Positions 44,132-52,481 of a stretch of DNA of 64,000 nucleotides are shown here, one piece after another. Within the stretch, counting starts at the first letter, position 1. Each line of letters starts with the position of its first letter. Both the position numbers and the translations under genes were made by a program. The notes below the pieces were generated by a model. It was not told the DNA's origin, did no database searches, and saw only the letters and a list, made by a program, of their open reading frames with translations. Origin of the DNA: UBA3871 sp041797745 (lineage in GTDB: Bacteria > Bacillota > Clostridia > Peptostreptococcales > Anaerovoracaceae). The stretch is from contig JBHBZU010000008.1 of NCBI GenBank assembly GCA_041797745.1, positions 60,966 to 124,965 on the forward strand, written 5' to 3'.

Positions 44132-45676
44132 ATGAAGACACTAATTACCACTCTTAATTCACAATATATTCATTCCAATCTGGCGGTGAAGTATCTGTAT
44201 TCTGCCGTGGCAGATGATATTAAAAGTGTAGATTTAAGAGAGTATACAATTAATAATGAGGACTCCTACGTTTTTGGGGAGATAATTAAAGGCGACTATG
44301 ATTTAGTTGCCTTTTCCTGCTATATTTGGAACATTGAAAAAATCATGTATTTAGCTGAAAATCTCAAAAAAGCTAAACCGGAAATCCAGATTCTTATGGG
44401 TGGACCGGAGGTTTCATATGATGCCTTGGAGCTCCTTATGGAGAAGAAGTTTATAAACTATATTCTTCAAGGAGAGGGAGAACATTCCTTTAGGGAGTTG
44501 CTTCAACTTTTGCAACCAAATGAGCCTGCAAATCGGGAAATAAATTTAGGTGATGAACTTTCCAAAATTTCGGGACTTATTTATCGCTATCAGGGAAAGG
44601 TCTATATCAATCAGGCGGCCTTGCCTCTTAAAATGGACAGTATCCCCTTTCCCTATCTCCATGTGCCGCCAAAAGAGGATAAAACCGTTTATTATGAGTC
44701 CTCAAGAGGCTGTCCTCATAGATGTTCCTATTGCATTTCCTCTTTAGAAAAGCAGGTAAGGGCGCTTTCTAAGGAAAGGGTTTTTGAAGATTTGCGATAC
44801 TTCTTGATTAAAAAGGTGAAACAGGTAAAATTTATTGACCGCACCTTTAACTATGATAAAAATCGCAGTTATGACATCTTTAAGTATATTATAGAGAACG
44901 ACAATGGAGTGACTAATTTCCACTTTGAAATGTGTGCAGATTTTATAGATTTTCCACTTTTGGAACTCCTTTCAACTGCCAGAAAAGGTCTATTCCAGTT
45001 TGAAATAGGAGTTCAGTCCACCAATAGAGACGCCTTGGCGGCAGTGGACAGGAGAACCGATGTTAAGCTGATTTTGGAAAATATTCATAAGCTGATGTTG
45101 CTTGAGAATATAGAAATTCATGCAGATTTGATAGCAGGGCTTCCATTTGAAGATTACAGCTCCTTTAAGAGCTCATTCAATAATCTTTACAGGGTTATGC
45201 CTCATCAGTTGGCTCTAGGCTTCTTGAAGCTCCTAAAGGGCACTAAAATTCGTAAGGAAGCTGATAAATATGGGTATATATACAGGGAAAAGGCGCCTTA
45301 TGAGGTTATTTCAAACAAATTTATTTCCGCTAAAGAATTGGTAAGACTTCATCAGATTGAAAATGTGCTGGATCTTTACTATAACCGCGGAGGCTTTACA
45401 CAGTCTCTTATATACATGGTAGAAAAGGCGGGAAATCCGTTCAGCTTCTACGAGGAGTTTGCAGATTACTATTATTACAAGGGCTTTCAGCATGTGTATC
45501 ATAAAAAGGAAGACCTTTACCGCATACTATACAGCTTTGCACTGGAAAATCCAAAATACCAAGAGGCAGATATTTATAGCCTGCAAATTCAAGAATTACT
45601 CCATAAAGATATGGAAAATACGCTGAATTTTGACGCAGTTAAGAAGTTTGATAAGAGAGGTTGGGAGTTAAACTGA
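44132..45676 (+). CDS. B12-binding radical SAM protein (DUF4080 type)
   Basis: A 514-residue protein with an N-terminal cobalamin-binding domain (MKTLITTLNSQYIHSNLAVK, GDYDLVAFSCYIWNIEKI, LMGGPEVSYDA), then a radical SAM domain with CPHRCSYC in SSRGCPHRCSYCISS, FEIGVQSTN and LIAGLPFEDY, and a C-terminal DUF4080 region of about 170 residues. Radical SAM enzymes with a B12 domain often methylate unactivated carbons. The substrate is unknown. A TPR gene follows after one base, so they are translated together. Confidence 0.9.
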   Translation: MKTLITTLNSQYIHSNLAVKYLYSAVADDIKSVDLREYTINNEDSYVFGEIIKGDYDLVAFSCYIWNIEKIMYLAENLKKAKPEIQILMGGPEVSYDALELLMEKKFINYILQGEGEHSFRELLQLLQPNEPANREINLGDELSKISGLIYRYQGKVYINQAALPLKMDSIPFPYLHVPPKEDKTVYYESSRGCPHRCSYCISSLEKQVRALSKERVFEDLRYFLIKKVKQVKFIDRTFNYDKNRSYDIFKYIIENDNGVTNFHFEMCADFIDFPLLELLSTARKGLFQFEIGVQSTNRDALAAVDRRTDVKLILENIHKLMLLENIEIHADLIAGLPFEDYSSFKSSFNNLYRVMPHQLALGFLKLLKGTKIRKEADKYGYIYREKAPYEVISNKFISAKELVRLHQIENVLDLYYNRGGFTQSLIYMVEKAGNPFSFYEEFADYYYYKGFQHVYHKKEDLYRILYSFALENPKYQEADIYSLQIQELLHKDMENTLNFDAVKKFDKRGWELN

Positions 45677-45677
45677 T

Positions 45678-46703
45678 ATGAAAATTTCTAACAGATTAAA
45701 TATATATTTTAAGGGAAATCTTGAGAATTTCGTTTTTGATGAAATGTCTGAAGCTGCTCTCATAAGAATGAATGTTTTGGATATTTTAAAGGATATACCT
45801 GTTCCGCTTCAAGAAGAGGATATTCGAAATATCGGTTCAGGGGAGGGGATAACCTCTGCGAGACTGGCTGTAAACATGGCATATATCATAGGCTGCGACC
45901 CCCAGTTTAAATTTGCGGCGCAATATTTGGAATTTATGGACAGACTTTTTAGGGGAGAAATGTATGGGGGCATTATTAAGGCAGCAGAAGCGGAAGCTGA
46001 TACAGGTCAGTTGGAAAGTGCCTGCGTGTACTTTAGAGCGGCATTGGTGCTGAAAGAAGACTCCTTAAAGGCTATGTACGGTTACGCCATGGCATGTAGG
46101 GAGCTTTATATAGCAGCCTCCAAGGTGGGAGATGAGTCGGAAAAGGATGATGAGTACATAGGTCGTTTTAAGGCGGAATGTATTGAAATTCTTGAAATCA
46201 TTACGATGGAATATCCCGATTTTGCCGAGCCCCATTATTTCCTGGGCTATGCCTACTTGAACTTGGGTCTTTATGTAAAGGCGGATTTGGCGTTCCGAGA
46301 CTTTTTGGGGGTAGCCACCGATGCGGAGCAGAAGCGTGAAGTTCGAGAAAGACGAGAACAACTGGAAGCTCCTGTGAAGATTGAGCAGGGCATTAACCAC
46401 ATTGTCTGTGGGCGCTTCCATGAGGGAGCATATATGCTTGAGCAATATGTGGGGAGCGAGGCAGCGGACAAGTGGTGGCCTCTTTACTATTATCTCGGCT
46501 TTGCATACCTACGCATAGGTATGCAGGAGAAAGGTATTGAAAGCTTAAAAAGGAGTCTCAAGTTAAACGGTAGCCATATTGATTCTATGGAGGAACTGCT
46601 TTGGGCGTATGAAGAACTGGGAGATTCTGAAAATGTGGAGAAGTATAGCAGGAAAATAGAGCTGATAAAAGGCTACGAAGCTGAAGATAGAAAGAATAAT
46701 TAG
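45678..46703 (+). CDS. Tetratricopeptide-repeat protein
   Basis: A 341-residue cytoplasmic protein with helical TPR-like repeats: ACVYFRAALVLKEDSLKAMYGYA, PHYFLGYAYLNLGLYVKADLA-type and YYLGFAYLRIGMQEKGIESLKRSL. There is no enzyme motif. It starts one base after the B12 radical SAM gene and the M18 peptidase starts 9 bp after its stop, so it is part of the same unit. It may be a scaffold or substrate adaptor for the preceding radical SAM protein, by inference from coupling only. Confidence 0.82.
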   Translation: MKISNRLNIYFKGNLENFVFDEMSEAALIRMNVLDILKDIPVPLQEEDIRNIGSGEGITSARLAVNMAYIIGCDPQFKFAAQYLEFMDRLFRGEMYGGIIKAAEAEADTGQLESACVYFRAALVLKEDSLKAMYGYAMACRELYIAASKVGDESEKDDEYIGRFKAECIEILEIITMEYPDFAEPHYFLGYAYLNLGLYVKADLAFRDFLGVATDAEQKREVRERREQLEAPVKIEQGINHIVCGRFHEGAYMLEQYVGSEAADKWWPLYYYLGFAYLRIGMQEKGIESLKRSLKLNGSHIDSMEELLWAYEELGDSENVEKYSRKIELIKGYEAEDRKNN

Positions 46704-46712
46704 GTGAGAAAT

Positions 46713-48224
46713 ATGGCATTAAAAAAATCAAAGGAAACAAAAGAAGCAAAAGAAATAAAAAAAATCAAAGAAACCAAGGCAAATAAAAAAGCTGATGTTT
46801 CTGCTTCGGCAGGAAAAAAGGATAGCCTTAAGCTCGAGTATGAAGATAAAAACGGATGGCTTTCAACTGATGAAAAGTCTAAAAAGGCTATTTTTGATTT
46901 CGGCGATAAGTATATGGCGTATCTGGACGCTTCAAAGACAGAGCGTGAATGTGTAAAGACTTCTGTGAAATTGCTTGAAAAAGCAGGTTTTGTAGACATT
47001 GCCGAAAAAAAGAAACTGGCAACAGGCGATAAGGTTTACTATGTAAACAAGAAAAAGTCCATTTATGCAGCTGTTATCGGAAAGGATGAGCTGGAGGGCG
47101 GCATTAATTTGACCGGTGCGCATATAGACTCTCCAAGGCTTGATTTGCGACCAAATCCGCTTTATGAGGACTCTGAAATAGCTTTATTTAAGACTCACTA
47201 TTACGGAGGGCTTCGCAAGTATCAGTGGACAACTATTCCCCTTTCTCTTCATGGTGTAGTAGCAAGGACTGACGGCACCCTTGTAGAGATAAACATCGGT
47301 GAAGAGGAAAAAGACCCTGTTTTTATCATTTCGGATTTGTTACCTCACCTTGCGGCAAAACAGGCAAGGAAACCGCTGGCTGAAGCCATTGCAGGAGAGG
47401 ACTTAAACATAATTGTAGGCACTATCCCTGCTACTGAAAAAGACGAGGAGGGAAATGAGCAGGAAATTTCAAAGGCGGTAAAGAGAAATATTTTACAGCT
47501 TTTGAACGAAAAGTACGGTATTACAGAGCGTGACTTCACCTCCGCAGAATTGGAAATAGTGCCGGCATTCAAGGCAAGAAGCATAGGCTTTGACAGAAGC
47601 CTGATTGGCTCATACGGTCATGATGACAGAGTTTGTGCCTTTCCGGAGCTGGTGGCTCTTTCTGAATTAAAGCTGCCACAGCGTACGGCGGTCTGCATTC
47701 TTTCTGACAAGGAAGAAGTTGGAAGTCAGGGTAATTCAGGTATGTGTTCGCAGAATTTTGAGCTCTTTTTAGGCATGCTTTTAGAACTTTCAGGTAATAC
47801 TTCTCCTTTTGCTCTCCAAAGACTGCTTTCAAATTCAAAGTGTCTGTCGGCAGACGTTACGGCAGCTTTTGACCCTACATTCCCAAGCGTAAGCGAGAAA
47901 AGGAATGTGGCTTATCTCGGGCATGGTATAGCTTTTTCCAAGTATACAGGTGCCCGTGGAAAGTCGGGTTCTTCCGACGCCAATGCGGAGTTCATCGGAG
48001 AAATTCGTGGAATCTTCGAGAATGCAGGTGTGGCACATCAGTTTTGCGAACTGGGCAAGGTAGATGAGGGTGGTGGCGGTACCATCGCTTACATTTTAGC
48101 TAACAAGGGTATGGAGGTTATCGACTGCGGCGTACCTGTACTTTCAATGCATGCTCCATATGAACAGATTAGCAAGTTCGACCTGTATCATTCCTATTTG
48201 GCATACAAGGCATTCCTAGGATAG
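46713..48224 (+). CDS. M18-family aminopeptidase with Lys-rich N-terminal extension
   Basis: A metallo-aminopeptidase (503 residues). The M18 metal ligands are visible: His in GAHIDSPRLDL, the Glu pair in DKEEVGSQGNSG, the Asp in SADVTAAFD-type segment and the last His in LSMHAPYEQ. It removes N-terminal acidic or neutral residues in the cytoplasm. The first 38 residues are a lysine-rich low-complexity extension (KETKEAKEIKKIKETKANKK) not part of the family. The start at 46713 is chosen because GGTGAG lies 4 nt before it, near the TPR stop; a GTG at 46704 is the alternative. Confidence 0.92.
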   Translation: MALKKSKETKEAKEIKKIKETKANKKADVSASAGKKDSLKLEYEDKNGWLSTDEKSKKAIFDFGDKYMAYLDASKTERECVKTSVKLLEKAGFVDIAEKKKLATGDKVYYVNKKKSIYAAVIGKDELEGGINLTGAHIDSPRLDLRPNPLYEDSEIALFKTHYYGGLRKYQWTTIPLSLHGVVARTDGTLVEINIGEEEKDPVFIISDLLPHLAAKQARKPLAEAIAGEDLNIIVGTIPATEKDEEGNEQEISKAVKRNILQLLNEKYGITERDFTSAELEIVPAFKARSIGFDRSLIGSYGHDDRVCAFPELVALSELKLPQRTAVCILSDKEEVGSQGNSGMCSQNFELFLGMLLELSGNTSPFALQRLLSNSKCLSADVTAAFDPTFPSVSEKRNVAYLGHGIAFSKYTGARGKSGSSDANAEFIGEIRGIFENAGVAHQFCELGKVDEGGGGTIAYILANKGMEVIDCGVPVLSMHAPYEQISKFDLYHSYLAYKAFLG

Positions 48225-48385
48225 CTTTCGGTTTTATCTCGGTACATTATAAATTTTCACAATTTTACTCTAAAGAAATTGTCTAAACTGTCGAGAATAA
48301 TAATGAGATTGCTATGAAAGGACTTTTGTCCTATAATAGTCTTGTACGCTTTATTTTCTATAATTTCAGACGAAAGGGACTTCTT

Positions 48386-49813
48386 ATGAAAAAAATAGGG
48401 AAAATTTTATTAATAATCCTGCTTGCCATAGTTATAGTTTTGGCAGGTATTATAGCATTCCTTACAATTACCGAATTTAAGCCTGAGGAAACCGAAGAGC
48501 TTGAGCTTTTTGGCGTAACTGAAAAGGCCTTGTACGAGGGAGATGAAATTACGCTTCTTTCATATAACATCGGTTATGCGGGCTTGTCTGCAGACATGGA
48601 TTTGTACACTGACGGCGGTGAGGGTGTAAAGGCAAGCACTTCCACTTTAGTTGATAGAAATCTTGAAAGTGTGAGACAGCTGGTAAAGGGTCAGAACTGT
48701 GATGTTCTCATGTTCCAGACGGTAGATAAGCAAGCAGACAGATCTTTTGATATAAATGAAGTTACTTATCTTACTTCTTTATTTCCGGGCATGGCTTCCT
48801 ATTCCACTAACTATAAGTGTAAATTTATTCCACTTCCGGTAAAGTCACCCCTTGGTAACATCGACAGCGGACTTTTGACTATTAACAAATTCCCTGTTAC
48901 AGCTTCTTCAAGAATTGCACTGAAAAACAGCTATTCCTGGCCGATGAAGCTTTTTAAACCGAAGAACTGTCTCGAAGTGCAGAGAGTACTTTTAGGCGAC
49001 TTGGTTCTTGCTCCGTCAGAAGCTTCAGGAGATATGACGGCGGCTAAAAAATCGGAAGAGGGCAAAGAGGCGGAAAAAGAAGATAAAAAGGACAAGAAAA
49101 AAAATAAAAAGGTTGAAACAAGTCAGGTTGTAGCCAATGGCGGTGCCGAACTTATAATAGTAAATGCACATTTTGAAGCCTTGGATAACGGAGACATTAA
49201 AATCAATCAGACAAAGGCTTTGGCAAACTTCGTGAAAGATGAATATGCCAAGGGCAACTATATTATAATCGGCGGAACTTTTAATCAAACTTTCCCGGGT
49301 AGCGACAATACTCTCTATCCTCTTAGAAATACTACTAATTTCATGCCTGGGATTTTGGAAGAAACCTTATTCGGTTCAGGCTGGACTTTCGCATACGATG
49401 AAAGAAAACCGACAGCAAGACTTTGCAATCAACCATACAGCGAATACGACCCGTATATGCAGTGTTACGTTATTGACGGTTATATCTGTTCTCCTAACGT
49501 TTCGGTGCTGGGAGTTCGCACTATTGATACGGAGTTCAAGTACTCAAATCACCAGCCTGTAAAGCTCAGAGTCAAGCTGGCTGCGGGGTACAATGCAGCC
49601 ACAGCAGCGGCTGAAAAGGAAGCAGCGGCTTCTGTTCAAGCTGTTTCGGATTCAGCAATCGCTAAAGTGGGAAATGCCGCAGTGGCACCGTCGGGACCTG
49701 TTTCGGCACCGACAGCAAGCGGCGATGAAAGAGCAGCGGGGAACTATGTTGCAAACGGAGGTTATGTAGATAAGAGCCTTTTCGGCGGTGAAAAGGTTTA
49801 CGGTACCAATTAA
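48386..49813 (+). CDS. Membrane-anchored endonuclease/exonuclease/phosphatase-fold protein, probably inactive
   Basis: A 475-residue protein with one N-terminal membrane helix (residues about 7-27) and an extracytoplasmic EEP-fold domain. The EEP motifs are recognisable, but acidic catalytic residues are changed: LLSYNIG keeps Asn61; the usual QE is QT (Thr112); NAHFEA keeps His262; the usual GDFN is GGTFN (Thr298, Asn300); the usual SDH is SNH (Asn388, His389). A lysine-rich insert (EKEDKKDKKKNKKVE) lies near 235, and the last 60 residues are an Ala/Ser-rich tail. A non-catalytic or altered function is likely. GAAAGGGAC precedes the ATG chosen. Confidence 0.78.
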   Translation: MKKIGKILLIILLAIVIVLAGIIAFLTITEFKPEETEELELFGVTEKALYEGDEITLLSYNIGYAGLSADMDLYTDGGEGVKASTSTLVDRNLESVRQLVKGQNCDVLMFQTVDKQADRSFDINEVTYLTSLFPGMASYSTNYKCKFIPLPVKSPLGNIDSGLLTINKFPVTASSRIALKNSYSWPMKLFKPKNCLEVQRVLLGDLVLAPSEASGDMTAAKKSEEGKEAEKEDKKDKKKNKKVETSQVVANGGAELIIVNAHFEALDNGDIKINQTKALANFVKDEYAKGNYIIIGGTFNQTFPGSDNTLYPLRNTTNFMPGILEETLFGSGWTFAYDERKPTARLCNQPYSEYDPYMQCYVIDGYICSPNVSVLGVRTIDTEFKYSNHQPVKLRVKLAAGYNAATAAAEKEAAASVQAVSDSAIAKVGNAAVAPSGPVSAPTASGDERAAGNYVANGGYVDKSLFGGEKVYGTN

Positions 49814-49904
49814 AGCTGATAAGGTTTCTCGTAAAAGATCGCAGGGTTTATGCGGACTGCTTTGGCTTGTTACTGTAATTTCAAGGTTTAGTTAATAAAT
49901 ATAT

Positions 49905-49951
49905 ACTCCCTCGGGTTCATCCTTATCGGATTTTCCATGAGGGAGTCTTTT
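49905..49951 (+). terminator. Terminator after the EEP-fold gene
   Basis: ACTCCCTC (49905-49912) and GAGGGAGT (49939-49946), then CTTTTT. The rest of the 49814-50124 gap holds the promoter at 49992. Confidence 0.75.
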
Positions 49952-49991
49952 TGTAAGGGATGAGGGCGGAATGTCACTTATCCTTTTTTCA

Positions 49992-50020
49992 TTTACTGTA
50001 ATAAAATTTTGAAGTATAAT
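49992..50020 (+). promoter_or_regulatory. Promoter of the MBL / HD-GYP / cyclase operon
   Basis: TTTACT (49992-49997), 17-bp spacer, TATAAT (50015-50020), leaving a leader of about 100 nt before the MBL gene. Confidence 0.55.
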
Positions 50021-50124
50021 ATCTATTAAGAGTATTGGAATTTGAGATAAACTTTTAAAGTAAAGGTAATCCTGCACTATGAGAAAGGGTTACATACCAA
50101 TTTTTTATTTATAGTGAAAATGAT

Positions 50125-50964
50125 ATGAAAAATCAAATTTGTCTTTTAGGGCTAAGGGGTTCCATTTCCGTTTCAGGCCCTCAATTCGCAGCTTTTGGAG
50201 GTGCTACCAGCACCATGGCGGTTTACGGAAAGCCGGAAACCAATCAGGAAATCACAACCGATGCAATTATAATAGATGCAGGCACCGGAATTTTCAATTT
50301 GCGTAAACATCTTCCATCTACAGTAAAAAAAATTCATATACTTTTGTCACATCTTCATTTGGATCATATTCAGGGTCTTTTGATGTTACCTGAAATGTTT
50401 AACGGTGAACTTGAAATAGTTATATATTGCGGAGAGCACGAAGAGGGCAGCTTCGAAGAGCATTTTAGGAGATTAATGCAGCCGCCAATCTGGCCTTGTA
50501 CTCCTGATATATTTTCTAAAAAAGTCAGCTTTTTGCCGCTTCCGAAAGGAGACTTCCTTTTGGGAGATGTGGCGGTTTCTACAATGCAAGGCGCCCATCC
50601 GAACGGTATTGACATATTCAAACTGACCTTTCAAAACGGACATAGCCTTGTTCATGTAGGTGATTATGAGGTGGGAGTAAAACCTGATGTTGACGAGAAA
50701 CTCCGAGAGTTTGCTAAAAATGCCGATATCATCTTAATGGACGGTATGTATGCGCCTGAAGAATATGAAAGCCGCAAAGGCTTCGGTCATTCATCTTGGG
50801 ATATGACAGCAAACTTTGCAGCTTCCGCCGAGGCGAAAAAACTGAAAATTATTCATCATGCACCTGATCATACGGATGCTATATTGTTGCGCGGGCAAAG
50901 AGATATAATGAATAAGTATCCTAACGTAAGCTTTGCCAGGGAAGGAGAAGTACTGGAAATATGA
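50125..50964 (+). CDS. Metallo-beta-lactamase-fold hydrolase
   Basis: A 279-residue cytoplasmic MBL-fold protein with the metal motif HLHLDH (in ILLSHLHLDHIQGL), a following HVGDYE-type Asp and a late His in HHAPDHT. The N-terminal RGSISVSGPQFAAFGGATSTMAVYG resembles MBL phosphodiesterases of the PhnP/cyclic-nucleotide PDE group. It could hydrolyse a phosphodiester, perhaps a cyclic nucleotide, since its operon partners are a cyclase and an HD-GYP phosphodiesterase; this is inference. The ribosome site is weak. Its stop overlaps the next start (ATGA). Confidence 0.88.
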   Translation: MKNQICLLGLRGSISVSGPQFAAFGGATSTMAVYGKPETNQEITTDAIIIDAGTGIFNLRKHLPSTVKKIHILLSHLHLDHIQGLLMLPEMFNGELEIVIYCGEHEEGSFEEHFRRLMQPPIWPCTPDIFSKKVSFLPLPKGDFLLGDVAVSTMQGAHPNGIDIFKLTFQNGHSLVHVGDYEVGVKPDVDEKLREFAKNADIILMDGMYAPEEYESRKGFGHSSWDMTANFAASAEAKKLKIIHHAPDHTDAILLRGQRDIMNKYPNVSFAREGEVLEI

Positions 50965-52445
50965 ATGAGATGATTATCAACAGACTGCTGGGCGTAGGCA
51001 TTGCATTATCGAAGATTAAAGAGGAGGGGCTGCTTTACGAGAAAATTCTCGATGCTGCCATGGACATTATCAACTGTGACGGGGGAACGCTTTACACGGT
51101 AGACGGCGAAAGCCTGAAATTCAGAGTGATGATTACCCGCTCCCAAGGGATTAAAAAGGGCGGGAGCGGAGAGCCCATTGAGCTGCCGAACGTACCTATG
51201 AAAAAGGAAAATGTCTGCACATGGAGTGTTATGAAGCGTCAGGCAGTTAAGATAGAAGACGTTTATAAGGGCTATGGGGAGTTTGACTTTTCAGGACCAC
51301 GGCGTTACGACAATATGACTGGATACCGCACTCAATCCATGCTGGTTATTCCTATGGAAGATGACAAAGGACATATCATAGGTGTAATGCAGTTCATAAA
51401 TGCCATAAACCAGTATGGAAAAATCGTGGGGTTTTCCCAATGGCACATAAATGTAGTATTGTCTTTGGCAAGTCAGACCGCTATATGCCTTACAAATCAC
51501 AACTATTCCAGACAGTTGCAGCGTACTTTAGACAGCATGGTTTCGGTTATGTCTACTGCGATTGACGCATTGACTCCGTACAATGCCAACCATTCTCGGA
51601 ATATGGCAGTTTACGGTAAACGTTTCATAGACTGGATGAGAGCCACAGGACAGGGCTGGGAATTTACACCTGAAGAGGAAAGACAGTTTATTATGGCGGT
51701 GAGACTTCACGATGTGGGCAAGCTGGTAACACCTTTAAACGTCATGAACAAAGAAAGCAGATTAAACGGCAGTGAAAAGGAAATTCACAATCGTTTTCGC
51801 TATATTGCCAAGATAGATGAAGTGGACTTTTTAAGAGGTCATTTAAGTGAAGAAGAGTATTTGAAGCGAAAAACACTTCTAAATGCAGGTCATGAGCTTA
51901 TTGATAAGGCAAATAATGCCGGATTTTTGGAAGATGAGTTGCTTGAGGGCATAGGAATTTATGCAAAGCAAACATATATAGATGAGTTAAATGCTGATTC
52001 CGAGGGGGTGCAGCCTTGGTTAAAGCCTGAAGAGGTACATCTCCTTTCCATCAGAAAGGGAACGCTTTCAGCAGAAGAACGTGGAATCATGGAAAATCAT
52101 GTGGTCATGACTGCAAAACTCCTTGGGGAGATGGAATTTCCGGAGGAAGATCAGGTTATTCCACAGTGGGCGAGCGATCACCATGAGTTTTTGAACGGCA
52201 GCGGTTATCCGAACCATAAAAAAGCAGAGGAATTGGATAGAAATGTTCGCCTTATTACAATACTGGATGTATTTGACGCCCTTACTGCCAGAGACCGCCC
52301 TTATAAACCGGCTTTACCTGCTTCCAAGGCATATTTAATCTTGGAAGAAATGGCAACTAAAGAGGGAAAAATCGATCTTGAAATACTGAATCTCTTTAAA
52401 AAGAGCGGCGTAGGCATTAAGTCGACGGATGAGGCAGAGGATTAA
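50961..52445 (+). CDS. GAF domain / HD-GYP domain protein (putative cyclic di-nucleotide phosphodiesterase)
   Basis: A 494-residue cytoplasmic protein. Residues about 10-185 are a GAF sensor domain (INCDGGTLYTVDGESLKFR, SMLVIPMEDDKGHIIGVMQF). Residues about 195-490 are HD-GYP: HSRNMAVYG, H250-D251 in RLHDVGKL, ERGIMENHV and HHEFLNGSGYP (407-417) with an intact GYP. HD-GYP proteins degrade cyclic di-GMP. Between H250 and the ENHV motif there is an insert of about 80 residues more than the minimal domain. It overlaps the MBL gene by 4 nt and is followed 36 bp later by the cyclase gene. Confidence 0.93.
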   Translation: MNEMIINRLLGVGIALSKIKEEGLLYEKILDAAMDIINCDGGTLYTVDGESLKFRVMITRSQGIKKGGSGEPIELPNVPMKKENVCTWSVMKRQAVKIEDVYKGYGEFDFSGPRRYDNMTGYRTQSMLVIPMEDDKGHIIGVMQFINAINQYGKIVGFSQWHINVVLSLASQTAICLTNHNYSRQLQRTLDSMVSVMSTAIDALTPYNANHSRNMAVYGKRFIDWMRATGQGWEFTPEEERQFIMAVRLHDVGKLVTPLNVMNKESRLNGSEKEIHNRFRYIAKIDEVDFLRGHLSEEEYLKRKTLLNAGHELIDKANNAGFLEDELLEGIGIYAKQTYIDELNADSEGVQPWLKPEEVHLLSIRKGTLSAEERGIMENHVVMTAKLLGEMEFPEEDQVIPQWASDHHEFLNGSGYPNHKKAEELDRNVRLITILDVFDALTARDRPYKPALPASKAYLILEEMATKEGKIDLEILNLFKKSGVGIKSTDEAED

Positions 52446-52481
52446 AAGAGTTTTAAATTAAAAAATAGAAAGTTTTTAGAT

